Source: Numida meleagris | Lineage: Eukaryota > Chordata > Aves > Galliformes > Numididae | Direction: 5' to 3' | Assembly: GCF_002078875.1 (NCBI RefSeq) | Contig: NC_034411.1 | Span: 36,062,115-36,126,114, forward strand | DNA length: 64,000 nt | Shown: positions 48,201 through 61,200 of the stretch, piece after piece | Position numbering within the stretch: the stretch's first letter is position 1 | Layout of the letters: each line of letters begins with the position of its first letter | Translations under genes and position numbers: made by a program | The notes under the pieces: model-generated | Seen by the model: the letters and a program-made list of their open reading frames with translations, nothing else | Databases searched by the model: none | Told to the model about the DNA's origin: nothing

Positions 48201-51200
48201 AACAATATATCAGGGTAGACCTGGTGGATAGAACGCTCTCCTGAAAGCTAACAGTATTGGAAAAGTTATGTAAATTGGATAAGTTTCTGCAGTATGAGAT
48301 TGATTCCTAAGCACTAGCTCACAAAAGGATGTTACTTTCTAGTTTCACAAATGTAGCTGTTCAGTCCCATTGCTTATTTTCTTTATCTTCTGGTTTTGCA
48401 TGAGAGATTTGTTTAGTAGTTGAAACAGAAGAACTAGCTGCAAGTTCTAGTTGTATATAACATACTGAAAACAGTTTGACTCGTTTTTGATTCTATTAGC
48501 CTACATGTGCTTTTTGTCCCATGGACTTGCTGCTATTTTTGGGGGGTCTGGTGGCCTCTTATAACAATTTCTTCTTATATTTATAGAATAATAATAATTT
48601 GGGAGGTTATATATAAAAAGATATCCTATTCTAGTGCATAACTTTGGGAAATCCAACAGGCTAGGTAATATTATACCTTCATTATGTATAGAAATGTTTG
48701 TTAGTATTATGAATTTTAGCCTGGTAAGTTGAAGAAGTGATAAGAAGGAAAGAGATAAAGAATCATACAGCTTTAATTTGTCCTCAGCTCTGAACTATTT
48801 CTTAAGCATTTGACGCTGCTTCCGTGCTTACAGTAGAGCAATAACTTGCTGGAGGAAATACAAGAAGGCAATCATTTTAAATTGTGGGCTTGATAGCTTC
48901 GGACATGTTAGTCTGGGACACGCTGATTAGAAATCACAGTGTTGATTCAGATCCTTAAAACTTGTGATTTTCAACTGTAGTTGGAAAAAAAAACTTTCCA
49001 TCCCAGAGATGGGAACAAATGTTACAATTGGTGGGAAGGAGGATGGGCTTGGGGAAGGAACCTGGAGGTTTATTGCCAGTACTTGGTAACCTGGAGTTTT
49101 GTAAGAGAACCCAGAATGTAAATAAGCTCAAACATTCTGTACATGCTAGGCATTTACATTATTTTAAAATTACTAAGAAATAAGATATTCATAGCAATGC
49201 ATGACCACGTAGTTATGAAAGACAATAAAATAGAGTTTGAGCAAAAAAAAAAATAATGTAGAAATGTATAAATAATCAACATGGTTTCCATTTCCATTTC
49301 TCTTCCGTATTTATGTAATAATATGTAACATAAATTTGGAGGTACATGAGATACTCCAAAAAATGGAACAGAAAACATGTTTACACTTAAATTGAAACCT
49401 AAGGCAAATCCAGTCTAGATAGTTTACCTTTGGTATCAGTGCCATGTAGCCATGTATGTTGATGAGCTGCACTCATTCAACACACTTCTGGGATGTTGCT
49501 GATTCTGCAGTGGGCAGCGACACTCTGCAGTAATGCACTGAACGTGCCATTTTGGCAACTAAGCCAGGCAACAGTGCAAAGGACCATCTATTTAGCCACA
49601 TAAAAAGCAACACAAATGATATGCTTTCCCAGTGTGTTTGTGGTGGCCTGCAGGAAATCTCAAGCGAGCAGAAGGCCTGCTATTTTATTTTGACAGCTAC
49701 TGTCACCCTACTATTCCACAGTATGGAATTGCCAGGACCCCAGTTCATTAGATTTGGATTCATTAGATTCATTAGAAGTTAGTCATAATTCCTTGAACAA
49801 AATGCAAGCTTAGAGGGGAAAAACAAACAAAAAAAAACCCCTGAGGACAAATAATAGAAAAATATAGATTTTTTTAAACTGCAGTTATTCAATTTTTCAA
49901 TATAATTACATCTCAAAATGTTACATGAGTAATATGCCTTCAGAAGGTAGGCTCTCAAATAGTTTTAATGTAAGAAGAAATGATAAATCATATAACTTTA
50001 AGTGCATTTAACTTTATTTTGATGTCAATAATGAATGTGAAATCTTTTGATTTTTAAAGCAATACAGGTCAATGAAAATGCAAGAAATATTCAGAAATGT
50101 CAGTGTTTTCCAGAATTTATTCTATGATCTGATCATCTTCTAAGGAAAAATGAATTCATGGAGGTCCTGTAGCTTTTTTCAAATATTATTTCTAAAATAA
50201 TTTCATTTGAATATCTGCCCACTTCTGTTTACAGTTTATTTGCGAAATTTAACTATTCTTCCTCATTCCGTTATTATTTTTTTTTTTAAGCTTGCCTGCA
50301 TCCCAATTTAGGCATATGTTTCTTCCATTTATTTAGTGAATGTACTTAAGCTATTTCATTCTTGCTTCTTGTTCCAGTACTTCTACATGAAAATGCCTGC
50401 CCATATCCACTGCAGCTGTTCAGTAAAGCATCAAATCTCACTACTGAATATTAATTGCTTGGGCCACTTGAATTATTTACCTGATTGTACTACAGAACAT
50501 GATGGCTTTTCAAGACAGGGATTCCTTTCTTTATGCATTATGTTACATTATGATGATGTGCACTTTAGAATTGATGGAATTTAACTCGCTAGTGTGATAT
50601 TGGCTTATGTTTAACGTTATTGCTTTGCTTTACCAGTAAAAAGAATAATTTGTTCTGAATGTGAGTGGGGTGTTGCAGGATTCAGGGGCAACAGTTCTCC
50701 TTACAAACATGTTCTTCTTCTTGCTGGCACCTGGTTTAATTTTTAGTTTCTGTTGCTCCATGATCTGTTAAAGGATGTGCACTGTGCTAGTCTTAAACTA
50801 TTGGTTGGAAACTACAGTTTTATGATCAAGTGATTCGGATGACAAGGTTCAGTCTTGGGGAAGTCAGCTCTGGTCTTGCTAAGCTAAGTTGATGTTGTTC
50901 CTATGCACTGAATGTTTTACTTATCCCAGTATAAATGTGTAGTTTCTGGCTGTTGAACAGCAAACCCCATGATTTAGAGCAAATAGGGATAAGAGGAATT
51001 TTCTGTTAAAGATAGAAGGTTCCTTTGATCTTCTATACAGAGGATTTTGACATCTGAACTAACTACCTAGCATAAAATTTAGATCTTGAGACTAAAAGCT
51101 ATTGTTATTAATGGTACTTTGGTAGCAGTAACTCCTTTCATTATGTATACTGTTAATAAAATTCTGATTCATGGTTTGCAGTTGGTTGTTACAACTAGAC

Positions 51201-51389
51201 AGTTCAGGGTACACACTGGGAATACTCTGATGGGACGATAAGCGTAACTGGCATATGGAATTAAAAAAAAAAAAAAAAAGCAAATCATCACAGAGAGAAG
51301 GTCTGAATTGATCTCCTGGTTATTTCTAATGAGTCTTCTGTATCTACACATTTCTTGTATATTTTGTTTGTTTGGAAAGTACAGTTAAA
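45256..51389. other. 6.1 kb non-coding DNA, no gene recognised
   Basis: AT-rich DNA without recognisable repeats. A GC-richer patch at 46690-46850 lies inside a 68-codon frame (46656-46862) that has no domain. Frames at 47476-47697, 47806-48048, 49154-49378, 49552-49782 and 50336-50584 are likewise unremarkable. A 17-nt A run lies at 51263-51279. Confidence 0.5.
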
Positions 51390-51450
51390 TGCACAAGTGA
51401 TATTCACAAGGCCCCTTCTAACCTAAGTTACTCTGTAATTCTGTGATTCT
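51390..51450 (+). mobile_element. CR1 3'-tail remnant
   Basis: GTGATATTCACAAGGCCCC, then TTCTAACCTAAG and TGTAATTCTGTGATTCT, follows the CR1 tail order on the plus strand. It is short and diverged, so the call rests mainly on the terminal ATTCTGTGATTCT. Confidence 0.6.
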
Positions 51451-53403
51451 CAAGTCCTTGTTAAGTGCTTCATCTGCTAAATGAAACTTGCTTGTTTCCA
51501 AATACTGGTGGAATGTTACCGCAGTTGATATGTTTACTTCTTTTTTTCATCAGTTTGAAACTGAATCATATTGTACTGTTTTTGTACAGCCCCTTTAATT
51601 TTGCCTGAGTAAAGGCTAGTTGTGCAGTGTATTTACTCTTTTCATCTAGAAGTAAGAATATGCATTTTTTTTTACTTGGTAGGAGTAGCTACTTAAAGAG
51701 TACCTGTAATGATTAGGTTTTGATTTATTACTGTAGTCTTCTACTGTAGAGTAGTTCCTCTGTATAGGGATACAAGGTTTCTCCAGTAAGTATCAATTTC
51801 TTCTAGCAGTTATATATCTCTTATATATTTGGAGTGTGAGATAGATTCTTCTGAATGCTCCCCTGCACTAGTTCAGAACTGTCTCAAGTATAGTTGTGCT
51901 TGGGTTGATAAACACTGTTAATTCTTATCCTTTAAACTGGTAAAACAGGTAAACTGGTGATGGAAAAAATGTATTTCAAAAAAGAGTTGGGATTTTTTGA
52001 GTAAGAGAGAACTGGAATTAGTACAAAGAATCCCACCCAGTCCAGTTTCATTTGCAGTGATGGTACTTAATTACGCCCACTAAGATGGAGGAAAACCATG
52101 GGAACACTTTTATTGGCAGATTATTTATCCTGAGGTCAAACTTTTCTCAGTTAAATATTCCGTGAAGTTTTTTTTACTATTAAAAATTTAATTAGGCTTT
52201 GTGACCCCTGAGAAAAGACCAGTAAGGCTTGTTTAAAAGTAATCCAAAGTTATAGTTGAATCTGTAAATACAGGTATTACTACAAGTATCTTCCTTTGGG
52301 TTAAAACAGATGAAAAATATTTTTACTGATCTGTTTTTTTCTTAATTATATAATGGATGGGTAGCATTTGCCTGAAACATTATTAGTGAGACTTGAAAAA
52401 GGTGAACTGAATTCTTATTGAGTCTACTGCAGTATTGGCACCTGATTAACTCACCTTGATATACAGAAAACATAGCTGGCAAACTAAGAAAATAGTATTA
52501 TCTAGGATGCAGGCTCAATAGGCCTAAGGGAAAAACTCATGAGTAAGAAATTTCTTAGGTGAAAAAGTCATCCAAGCAATTAATAATTCAGAAACAGGAC
52601 CAATGTAAGTTTGGACTCCAGTAAATGTAAAGATCTCATGGCAAGCTAGGAAAAAGCATTTTCACCAAGATCTCTTATAATTATATGGATAGATTTGTAA
52701 TGGTATATTTATCTTTCATGGGTTTATTTGTTGTGCTAGATTATAAAGTTATTTTTATGTTTGTTATAATTTAAATACATTCAAAGCATGCAAATGCCCC
52801 ATGAGGCCTTCTGAGATCACGGTAATGGATTGGAAGACTAGAGATTCTTGCTCTGTTTGCTAGGTCACTCAAAGCTGTAAATCCCTTATTTCAGCTAATG
52901 GATAACACTCCACTTGGCACAGTCACAATCAGCTATATTGTCCTGGCTCTTGCTTCTCTTTAGCAGGGTGAACAGTTAGATACTGTGCAAGAAATACCGA
53001 ATGTCAAATTGTACTGATTACATGAAAGAAGGCAACAATTTGAAATGTGTTACATTCATTTGAAATGCCATTGTTTGGAGGAAAACTGAGCAGAAGGTAA
53101 GGAAGATAAACTCTTCAGGTTAACCAGATATCTCTCAATTGATGTTGTGAATTATTATGTCCTGATAAAAAGGTATGTAGGGCATACATATTTTCATTGT
53201 GCACTCACCTTCTTCATAGTTGTCTTAATGTTTCAGGTTTATGTCAAAACTTCATTTTTTGTTTTCTGCTCAACAGAATCCTAATCTGCTTAATCTTTCC
53301 TCCTTCAAAAACTATTCAGTACCTGCTTCCATTTCTGTACCTGTAGCATTTACCTTTTTGAGAGGAAGGATGAGGCTCCTGCCAAGTGAGTGCATAATGA
53401 AAA
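51451..53403. other. non-coding DNA, no gene recognised
   Basis: AT-rich DNA with no identifiable structure. Confidence 0.5.
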
Positions 53404-54339
53404 TGTGGTTGCTCTGAAAGTAATCTCTCGTATTTATTTCTGTGACAACAACAACAAATACAAAGAGCAGCGTAACATTACTTGATAGAGCAAAGTTAGA
53501 TAGTTGCAATGTAGCAGTCAGAGCTGATGGTTTGTCAGAGTCCCAGGAAATCCAGAAGAATCACAGTGCACATCACTTCACCTGCTGAGGGCTGCATCTT
53601 TAACTTTTTCTTCGATGGGGAATTCACATGTAACCATTCCATTGACTGCTGCTTTGACTCTGGCTCATAGTGGTGACACTGCATTGCTGCATGTCATCAC
53701 TGGTAATGATGTGATAGAGGAAACTGTCACCTTCAGCCTTGTATTGGTTCAGTAGGTCCTGACCAACTTGCATATGGTGTTCTTTCTGTTCTTGAGCGAG
53801 CATTTGTGGGACTCACCTGATGCAAACTTTGTGATATTCCAATGTTGCCATCATTGTTTCCAATGCATTGAAGCTGATATCCTGCTCCAGCATAGTTCCC
53901 TGGTTGTAATCTGCTGATTTGCACAGATGAGCTGATCGGAGCGCTCTTCATTTTTGGGGTGATAGCTGTGCATGGCTGTCCAGAATGTGGCTTGTCTTTC
54001 ACGACACTGTCACCACTGCTGAAACGCAGTACCCACCTCCTCACTGTGCTGACAGCCACTGTTGCTCTCCAAAAGCATTCAGCAAGTGTCAATGAATTTA
54101 ATATGTGCAATTTTGTCTGCATGGAGGAATTCAATTCCATACCTTTTCTTCATACACACTTCCATGTCAGACACCATTGTGTCAGACTGCCCCTCTGCTG
54201 CCATTTGTTGCATGGCAACAAAATGTAATGTAATATCGGTGGGATGGTTCAGCCTCTACTGCCATACCACCACCATCCGCCTCTGACATTGTGGGCAAAC
54301 ATAATAACATAGGAGGCATTACTTTGCGAGCTGCCCTTA
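53404..54339 (-). mobile_element. mariner copy (Galluhop-like), degenerate
   Basis: This 936-bp element lies in opposite orientation to the copy at 21536-22087. The right end (5' end of the element) carries GCAAAGTAATGCCTCCTA on the minus strand, next to a TA at 54338-54339. The left end carries CTCTGAAAGTAATCTC; its TA has mutated. It retains the transposase start (54165), the helix-turn-helix and linker, and part of the catalytic domain, then jumps to the 3' untranslated end near 53480-53520. It is longer than the 552-bp copy, so the two have different internal deletions of a common ancestor. Confidence 0.85.
53500..54165 (-). pseudogene. mariner transposase pseudogene
   Basis: Mariner transposases cut and paste the element through an N-terminal DNA-binding domain and a DDD/DDE-type catalytic domain. 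The start codon is near 54165. A 135-codon frame at 53733-54140 contains the second helix-turn-helix and linker, recognisable as STVRRWVLRFSSGDS, then KDKPHSGQPCTA. Downstream, the catalytic region is traceable only across several frames, with stops near 53600-53640. The last part of the domain is deleted at about 53510. A frameshift also separates the start from the main frame. It cannot encode an active enzyme. Confidence 0.8.
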
Positions 54340-55154
54340 TACATATATACCCTAGCAGTGGATTCTGTTTTGCTCTCAGTGCATTTTTTGTCACTCCTTT
54401 ATGTTTGGTTTGCATTTTTTGACAGAGTTCATACTTAAAGAAGTAATTACAATGACTCTTTGCTGAGGAACAATAGCTTATTTAGGACTCCATCACCCCA
54501 TGGATTATTAATAGCCCATCGGTCCTTTACCAGCTTAGGTAGATAATGAAATTTACTGCAGCCTGCAAGAGGCTCAGTGCGGGTCTCAGGTGGAGTGCTG
54601 AAATGAGTAACTTTTCCATTATTGTGGCTGCAGGACTTCCATTTCCTGGGTAGCTAAAATTTTTATGCTCTCTTCATTATATATGTGGTTTATAAACTGC
54701 TAATTATGTGAATTCCTCAAATGTATACTTGCAACACTTTTGAACATGATTTTCATGGGCAACTCTTTCACTTGTAAGAACACAGTGCAGTCTGGGAAAT
54801 GGAAAGGTCTTGAAGTAATGTCCTTACAGGTGGATTGCTAGTTTATGTTAGTATATTATCCACTTCAGGTTGCTTACATCTTACTTTTTTCATTGCTCAA
54901 AAATGTATAAATTTTTCAATCTGTAGAGATGTGGTTTGTTTTTCTTCTGACTTTATGAAATACAGCCATTTAAAGAGTTTTGAAGGAATGGACAGCCTCC
55001 AGTTAAAAGCATTGTATAGATATGTCTGAAGTGACAAAACATCAATAAAAATGTTCCCATTATGGAAATGATCTATATCATTTCTTCCCATAGTTATCAC
55101 TAAAAGCTCCATCTAAATGAATAGGTTTTAGAGGATCGTAAAAGCAATTTGGCT
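54340..55154. other. non-coding DNA, no gene recognised
   Basis: AT-rich DNA. The frames at 54835-55029 and 54897-55112 overlap on opposite strands and show no domain. Confidence 0.55.
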
Positions 55155-55270
55155 ACCTCAAGCAATATATTATAATTCTAGAGCTGAAAGTGCCTGGTCT
55201 ATCTTTGCAGTCAGACCTCCTGGACTGGTCATCCAGTCTAGGGACAGTTATCTGAAGTACTCTCCCACCT
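55155..55270 (-). mobile_element. possible ancient CR1/L3 scrap
   Basis: AATTCTAGAGCTGAAAG followed by CAGTCAGACCTCCTG resembles the reverse complement of an old amniote CR1/L3 3' region. The similarity is short and from memory. It could be chance. Confidence 0.3.
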
Positions 55271-58200
55271 GCTTGTAAAGAACCAAGCATTGATTTATAC
55301 TGAATTAATTAAATTTGTCATTTAATCAGTTGTTAACTTTAACCATAGGCTTCAATCCTGGAAACAGCAGTGGTGCATGTGAAAGCGCTCAGCTCCATTT
55401 CATTCATTAAACTGATAGCTCAGTGATGGTTCAGTATCCATCCATGCAGTAGATACACTTCACTATTATGCTATTTTGCCCTGTAGTAAAAATCTATTGG
55501 AAAGCAAAGCTCACTTTGTTCCTGTATGTTGATTTGGTTTTGAATGAATTCATTAGTGAATGATAATGGAAAGCAAAATCCCTATTTCCACGTGTAGTGT
55601 ACCCTGTTGTTCCAACTTACACCTCCAGGAGACATCATCATTGTCCACAGGTTTTCTCTTGACCAATTTGACAGGGTAAGAAAGTTACTTGTTTGGTTTG
55701 TTTGCACAGAAAATAAAAGGTGCAGGACAGCAAGTTTACTGAAGGAGGACAAACAATGCCTCTCCTATCCTCTGGTAACAGAGTCCTTCCTGAAATGTGG
55801 AATTTTCCTTGTACTGGAAAATCTCCCGTTTTGGAAATATATTTTTAAGTGAATGTTCAGTGCACTCCATCAATTGGGTTCAATATACATGTTATCTATT
55901 TGGGATCTAATTTCTTCTGTACAATGAGTATTACACTCATTGTTGACCCCTGTTTCCCCATGGATGTTTTCTTGGTTATTTAAGTGGCTGTGTTTCCACA
56001 ACCTTGTACTAGGTTGCAGGAGGACAGTTTACAAGATACCAGCTGGGATATTTTTGTATATCATTTGCAATGACAAAAGTAGCAATTTTGTCATGTGTTC
56101 TGCTCACCACAGCTAATACCCAGAATGAATTTGTACTACTGGCAAAACCAAATTTGGCTAAAAAATAACGTTCCTCACAAATGCACAAATGATTAGGTTG
56201 CTTTAATACTGAAATTATTTGGATTTTGAACTTACTCAAATCCATTTTCAGTTTTTGGTTGTAAATTATAGTATGTCTGATTTTGGTATTATTCTACTCA
56301 TTATATACATGGAGAAAATATAATAGTATGTGAATACTGGAATTGGTTTCTAACAAAAGAATATCTCCTTTCCTAATTGTCTATCATGTAGTCTAAACAA
56401 ATGGTTTTACAGCCATCATTCACAATTTTCAGAACTCACATTTCAAATCTGTTAATGATCACTGCTCTACTTCCTTCTGTGTCACAAGCATGATTTGACA
56501 ATAAAGACAATATTTCAAATCAAAAGGAATATGACTGCAAAGAAAAATAAAATGTAGATTCAGTAAATGTCAAACTGACTAAATTGGACAAGCACAGAAC
56601 ATTCAGGCCTGATTTGCTTTTAAGTGTCAAAATTATAGGAATTCAAAAGGTAGTGTTTTGATGGTAAAATAGCCTAAAAAATGAAATTAATTCCTTTTTT
56701 TCCTAAGGCAACTGAAGTATAGTTGGATTTTCTTTAACAGTATAACATGAACGCATAAAAGGAGTTCCTTTGAAATATATATATACATATGGCAGAGGGA
56801 AATAGTTCATTTTAATCTCTTTAATTCCTTTCTAACGACTGGTAGTCCTACGGTTGATGTAATCACTATATACATTGAAAGGAAGTATCACAAAATGTGT
56901 CTTTCTTTTGCTAATTATACTGCGACCAGACCAAATCTGAACTAATCTGAACTAGAAAATATTATATTAGAATGGAATTCTTTTTCATAAAGTGTAAAAA
57001 TACACTCATGTCTGTGCCAGCCTCTGTCTTTTGATATGCCAGTCTACCGTCTTTTAACATTGGTTAGGTGACTAGATACTTCCATTTTTTCTTAAAAAAA
57101 AAAAAATTCAACCTTTAAGTTTACCAAGTATTTAAGTGCTTTGATCAATAAAGCAAATACTTGTTTTTAAATAAGTTGTGTAACAGAAGGTGAACAAATG
57201 ATTGTGAAATGTGAAATCAGTCCATCTCTCATGTAATGCTACATTACTGTAGTACTGTACTGTATTACATCAGCAGGGCCCCATTTTGTTTTTATCTTTT
57301 AATGCCAAATGTAGTTGATTACTGAAAGTTTATCATATGGTAATACAGTTATTAAGAACAACTTTGTTACCTGAATGCAGATCTCTTACAAGAGTATAGC
57401 TACTGGCAAAGACCTGTTTTGGTGGTAGCAGTTGTATTTTTGTATTTAATGGAGCTTAATGTGTAAGAGCAATTTGAAGACCAAGAGAGCTAGAAACATG
57501 GTTCATATGTGGTATCTCAATTTCCTCAGTGCTGAAGGGTTATTAGAAGTTCAGCTTCATTCTTCCCTCACCACAGGATAGGAAACAATGCAGAAATCAC
57601 CAAATGAGTTAGGCTTTGTTCTCTAAGGTGTTCGTCCTTGCATTTTCATTGTGAATGGATGAGTAATCCCCTCCTTTGATCAGCATCCTGGTTGGCTGTT
57701 CTCCAGAGCAGGCTGAAGGCTGTCAAAATATATGAAGGCTCATTTTTAAAATTGGTATTCCATTTTATTGTCATTGTTTACCCTGAAATGTTGTTTCTCT
57801 CAATGTAAGGTTAAGTATTTTTGTAATTACTGCTTCAGTCTTCGGTATTTGAAGAATAATGATATTTATTTAAAGTTCTCCTTGCTTGGTAATAGCTACT
57901 TCTAAACTGATATGCTGCTGTATTGTGGCTTTGTTGTGTTTTGGATCATCTGATAAGCCAGGAGAAGTCTCTAACCACACAAACTTGGATTTAAAACTAT
58001 TAATAACAGATGACATAAGAAAGCTGTACTAACATAGAAAATGTCTGTTTTGTATACTTTAAAACTGAATGACAGTATTTTGGAATAAAAGAAGTATTTT
58101 CCTGAGAAATAACACACTTTTTTTTTTAGACTCTGCTATATCCTAGAGCTAACAGTTTTGTTGGGTTTTTTTGAAGGCACAATGCCTCATTACCTGTCTG

Positions 58201-61200
58201 TCACTTTTGTAGCTGAAGGTGCTTTGTATAAGCTAAATTTGTCCTTGTTTTGCATTTCCAGTAAAAATAGGTGCTTGTGTTCTCTTCTTCTTTAAAATAT
58301 TCTTTGTAATATTGGCCTGTACACAGGGTACCAGAATCTGTTCTGGCATTTGTTTATTGAATTTTGGCATTTTGCTTTCTCCTTGGAAAAAAATCGAAAC
58401 CTTTTTGCAGTGTTGCTTTGAAATGTCAGTCTGGGGCCACAGAGATCAACTTTTCCAGTTGAGGTGGCTTAAATCACTGTGTGCAGATTGTACTATACAG
58501 TATCTAACAGGTTTTCCATTCAATATTGTATGATGTTATATTATAGGTATTAACCTTAATCCATTCTTTAGTTAGGGGCACTGACAGTTGTAGCTTCTAA
58601 ACGTGCCACATGATTACAGGTTATTCACCAGAGTTCAAAGTATGCTTTAATTTATGCTTTGTCTAGAAAGTACAAAACAGAGATAAACTAAATTCTGTTT
58701 CAGCAGACCATTTCCTATTATTTTTTCCAGCATTTTTGATGCTGACACTGTATTACTTACTCAGAAATACTTTCTCTTAAATAACATGTAAAATAACCTT
58801 GTAGAAGATTCTTTGAAATGTGATGGTTATTAAATTTTGAGCTGCTAGTAACTTAACTAACTGAATATTCTATGTGATTTCAATATACTTTATATGAAGA
58901 CTGTGCTTTTTTCCTCTTTGAAAAAACATATTTAAGAATGGAATGATTGTCCTCAGCTTTAATATTACACAGTTCAACACTGTTGAAAGGTGGATATTGT
59001 TTCTTTTATAGCAGCCTAGCTGTGTCTCTGTACTTACATGTTCATTAGTTGTCCTTAAGACTCTAGCTTGTCCAGTTGTCTCTGGTCTCAATCATAATTG
59101 CACAGCACTGGCATCGATTTTCAAGCATATTCAAATTATTCTTAACAAACACAAACGCTTGCATTGCGCTCATTTAACGTAAGCATATGCCTCTAGTATA
59201 TATAGTACCACTCCTTGCAGCCAATCTGGAATGGTTTGTATACGCTTTATCTGAAACAGTACAAATAAATAGGACAAATACATCTGAATCTTAATTAGAT
59301 TTTCACAAATTGATAATTACAAATGCAGTCATTAATACTGAACATACATAATGCCTCAGTACAGTGTTTTGCACTACTTATGGAGCCAGAACTTCTTTGG
59401 CCCTCCACAAGCACCTTGTCTGAGCAGAGAGTATGAACTATTTCCTCACACCGGTGACTTCATTCTGCAGATAGGCAGGACCATGAGATGTCAGTGTCGT
59501 ACATACATGTAGTAAATTAAGATCTTCAGCTATCTCCATTGTGTCTATTTAATATGATTGGAAACATGCTGATTCTCCACTCGATTTTATGCTGTCAAAT
59601 AATTTTTGCAAGAATAGAAGTTTTGAAGAAGATAGAAGCAATCTAAAAAGTCATTTTCTTTTCATTGAATGAATTATTCTCTAATTTGATATTCTTAGGG
59701 CAGCTCCCTACTCCTATGCATGTCTGTCATTACCAGTATGGTTAATTTTAGATATTTGAAGCCAACTTTCAGTTTTGTACTTTGGACAAATGTAATGTTA
59801 TGGGCTTGTGAAGGGTGATTCTTTGATTTCATCCTAAGTGGAAGGAAGAGTTGAAATAACCCAATTCTTTGTGAAAGGAAAAGTGCTAAAATCTTGAGTA
59901 TAGAGATGTCACACTATCTCATTTCTATATGATTTACAAAAACAGCTGTCAACACTCCTGACCTGAGGTGATTTGCTTTAGTTTGGTGGACAGTGCTGAA
60001 ATATTTTATCTGATGATCAGCTTGCCTGTATCTGTGCTTGTTGGTGCAGCCTCCTGGGAGCTGTAATCGCTGCATTTTGTGCTCTTTACTTCTCTGTGAT
60101 GCAGCTTGACTAGATGAAAAAGGCCCCTGGTTCACTGAGTTGGGCAGCTCTCAGGTGGCACTATGATGATTCAATTAAAGAAGGATATTACGGTGATTGT
60201 TGACATGTGTAGTCCATGCAAAGAGCAGCTCACACGGGAAGAAAGAGACTGAAGCTCCTAGAGTGGGTCTGATGGGGTAGTTCAGCCATTCATCTAAACA
60301 TACAGATTTTTACCTCAGTGAAGCACAGCAAAAGACTTTCTTACAAATTCTCTATACCCTGTAATTGTAGGCTTTTTAGCTGATGGGCATTTCAACAGAA
60401 AATCTCTAGTAGAATTGACAGTGTGAGAGGGAGCACATGTAGTACAATGGAGTTTGAAAAGAAGATGACTGATGAAAGCAAGAGCAAACACAGGTAATTC
60501 ATTATCAATATACTACTAACTACTAATTCATATGAAAAATGCTTCTTATGAAGCAGCAATGCCAAATTATGAGCAGAGAGATAATTTTTGCAAGATTTGT
60601 ATGCTTAGTAATGGAATTCATAATTAGATTTAGAAATTTAATGATCTGGGTCATCCCAAACCACATGTCTTTGAAATTCAAGAAGCTATAAAAATTCTGC
60701 TCCTAGGAGCTGGATTCATTTATCTCAACTGTAAGTACATAATGGATACTAGTATGTGTTTGTTGTCGAGCCTTCCACTGTCAGTAGTGGAGATACCGTT
60801 GGGGTAGAAACTGATTAAAGATGGAGGAGGTGAATTGTATCCCATGTGGCAGAAACCTCTTATGATCCCATCACAAAAGAAAATTAGCCACATTAGCGTA
60901 GTTCTTCCACAGACCTTTAGAAGTACACTCAGCTGAAAACTCTCACCTTTGCTTCCCTCTTGATAACTTTCAAGCTATTTCTCCTGTAGTCAGATACCAC
61001 TGCCTGTGGGTTTGTCCGCTGTCAGTGGATTCTGCCCTGTGGTTGGTCATGCACTTCTCCAATACTAGCTCTCACAGTCATATTTTTTCTTCATGTAAGA
61101 TGCATTGTCACTATTGTCATAGAGTTTGTCTTTGAAATAAATTTGATAGTACCCTTATATGTCAAAAACAAGATTGCAAATTATCTTCACAAGGAGATGA

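Noticed and set aside
53312..53509. 65-codon minus-strand frame at the mariner end
   Set aside because: It spans the 3' untranslated end of the mariner and the flank, so it is a chimera of element and host sequence.
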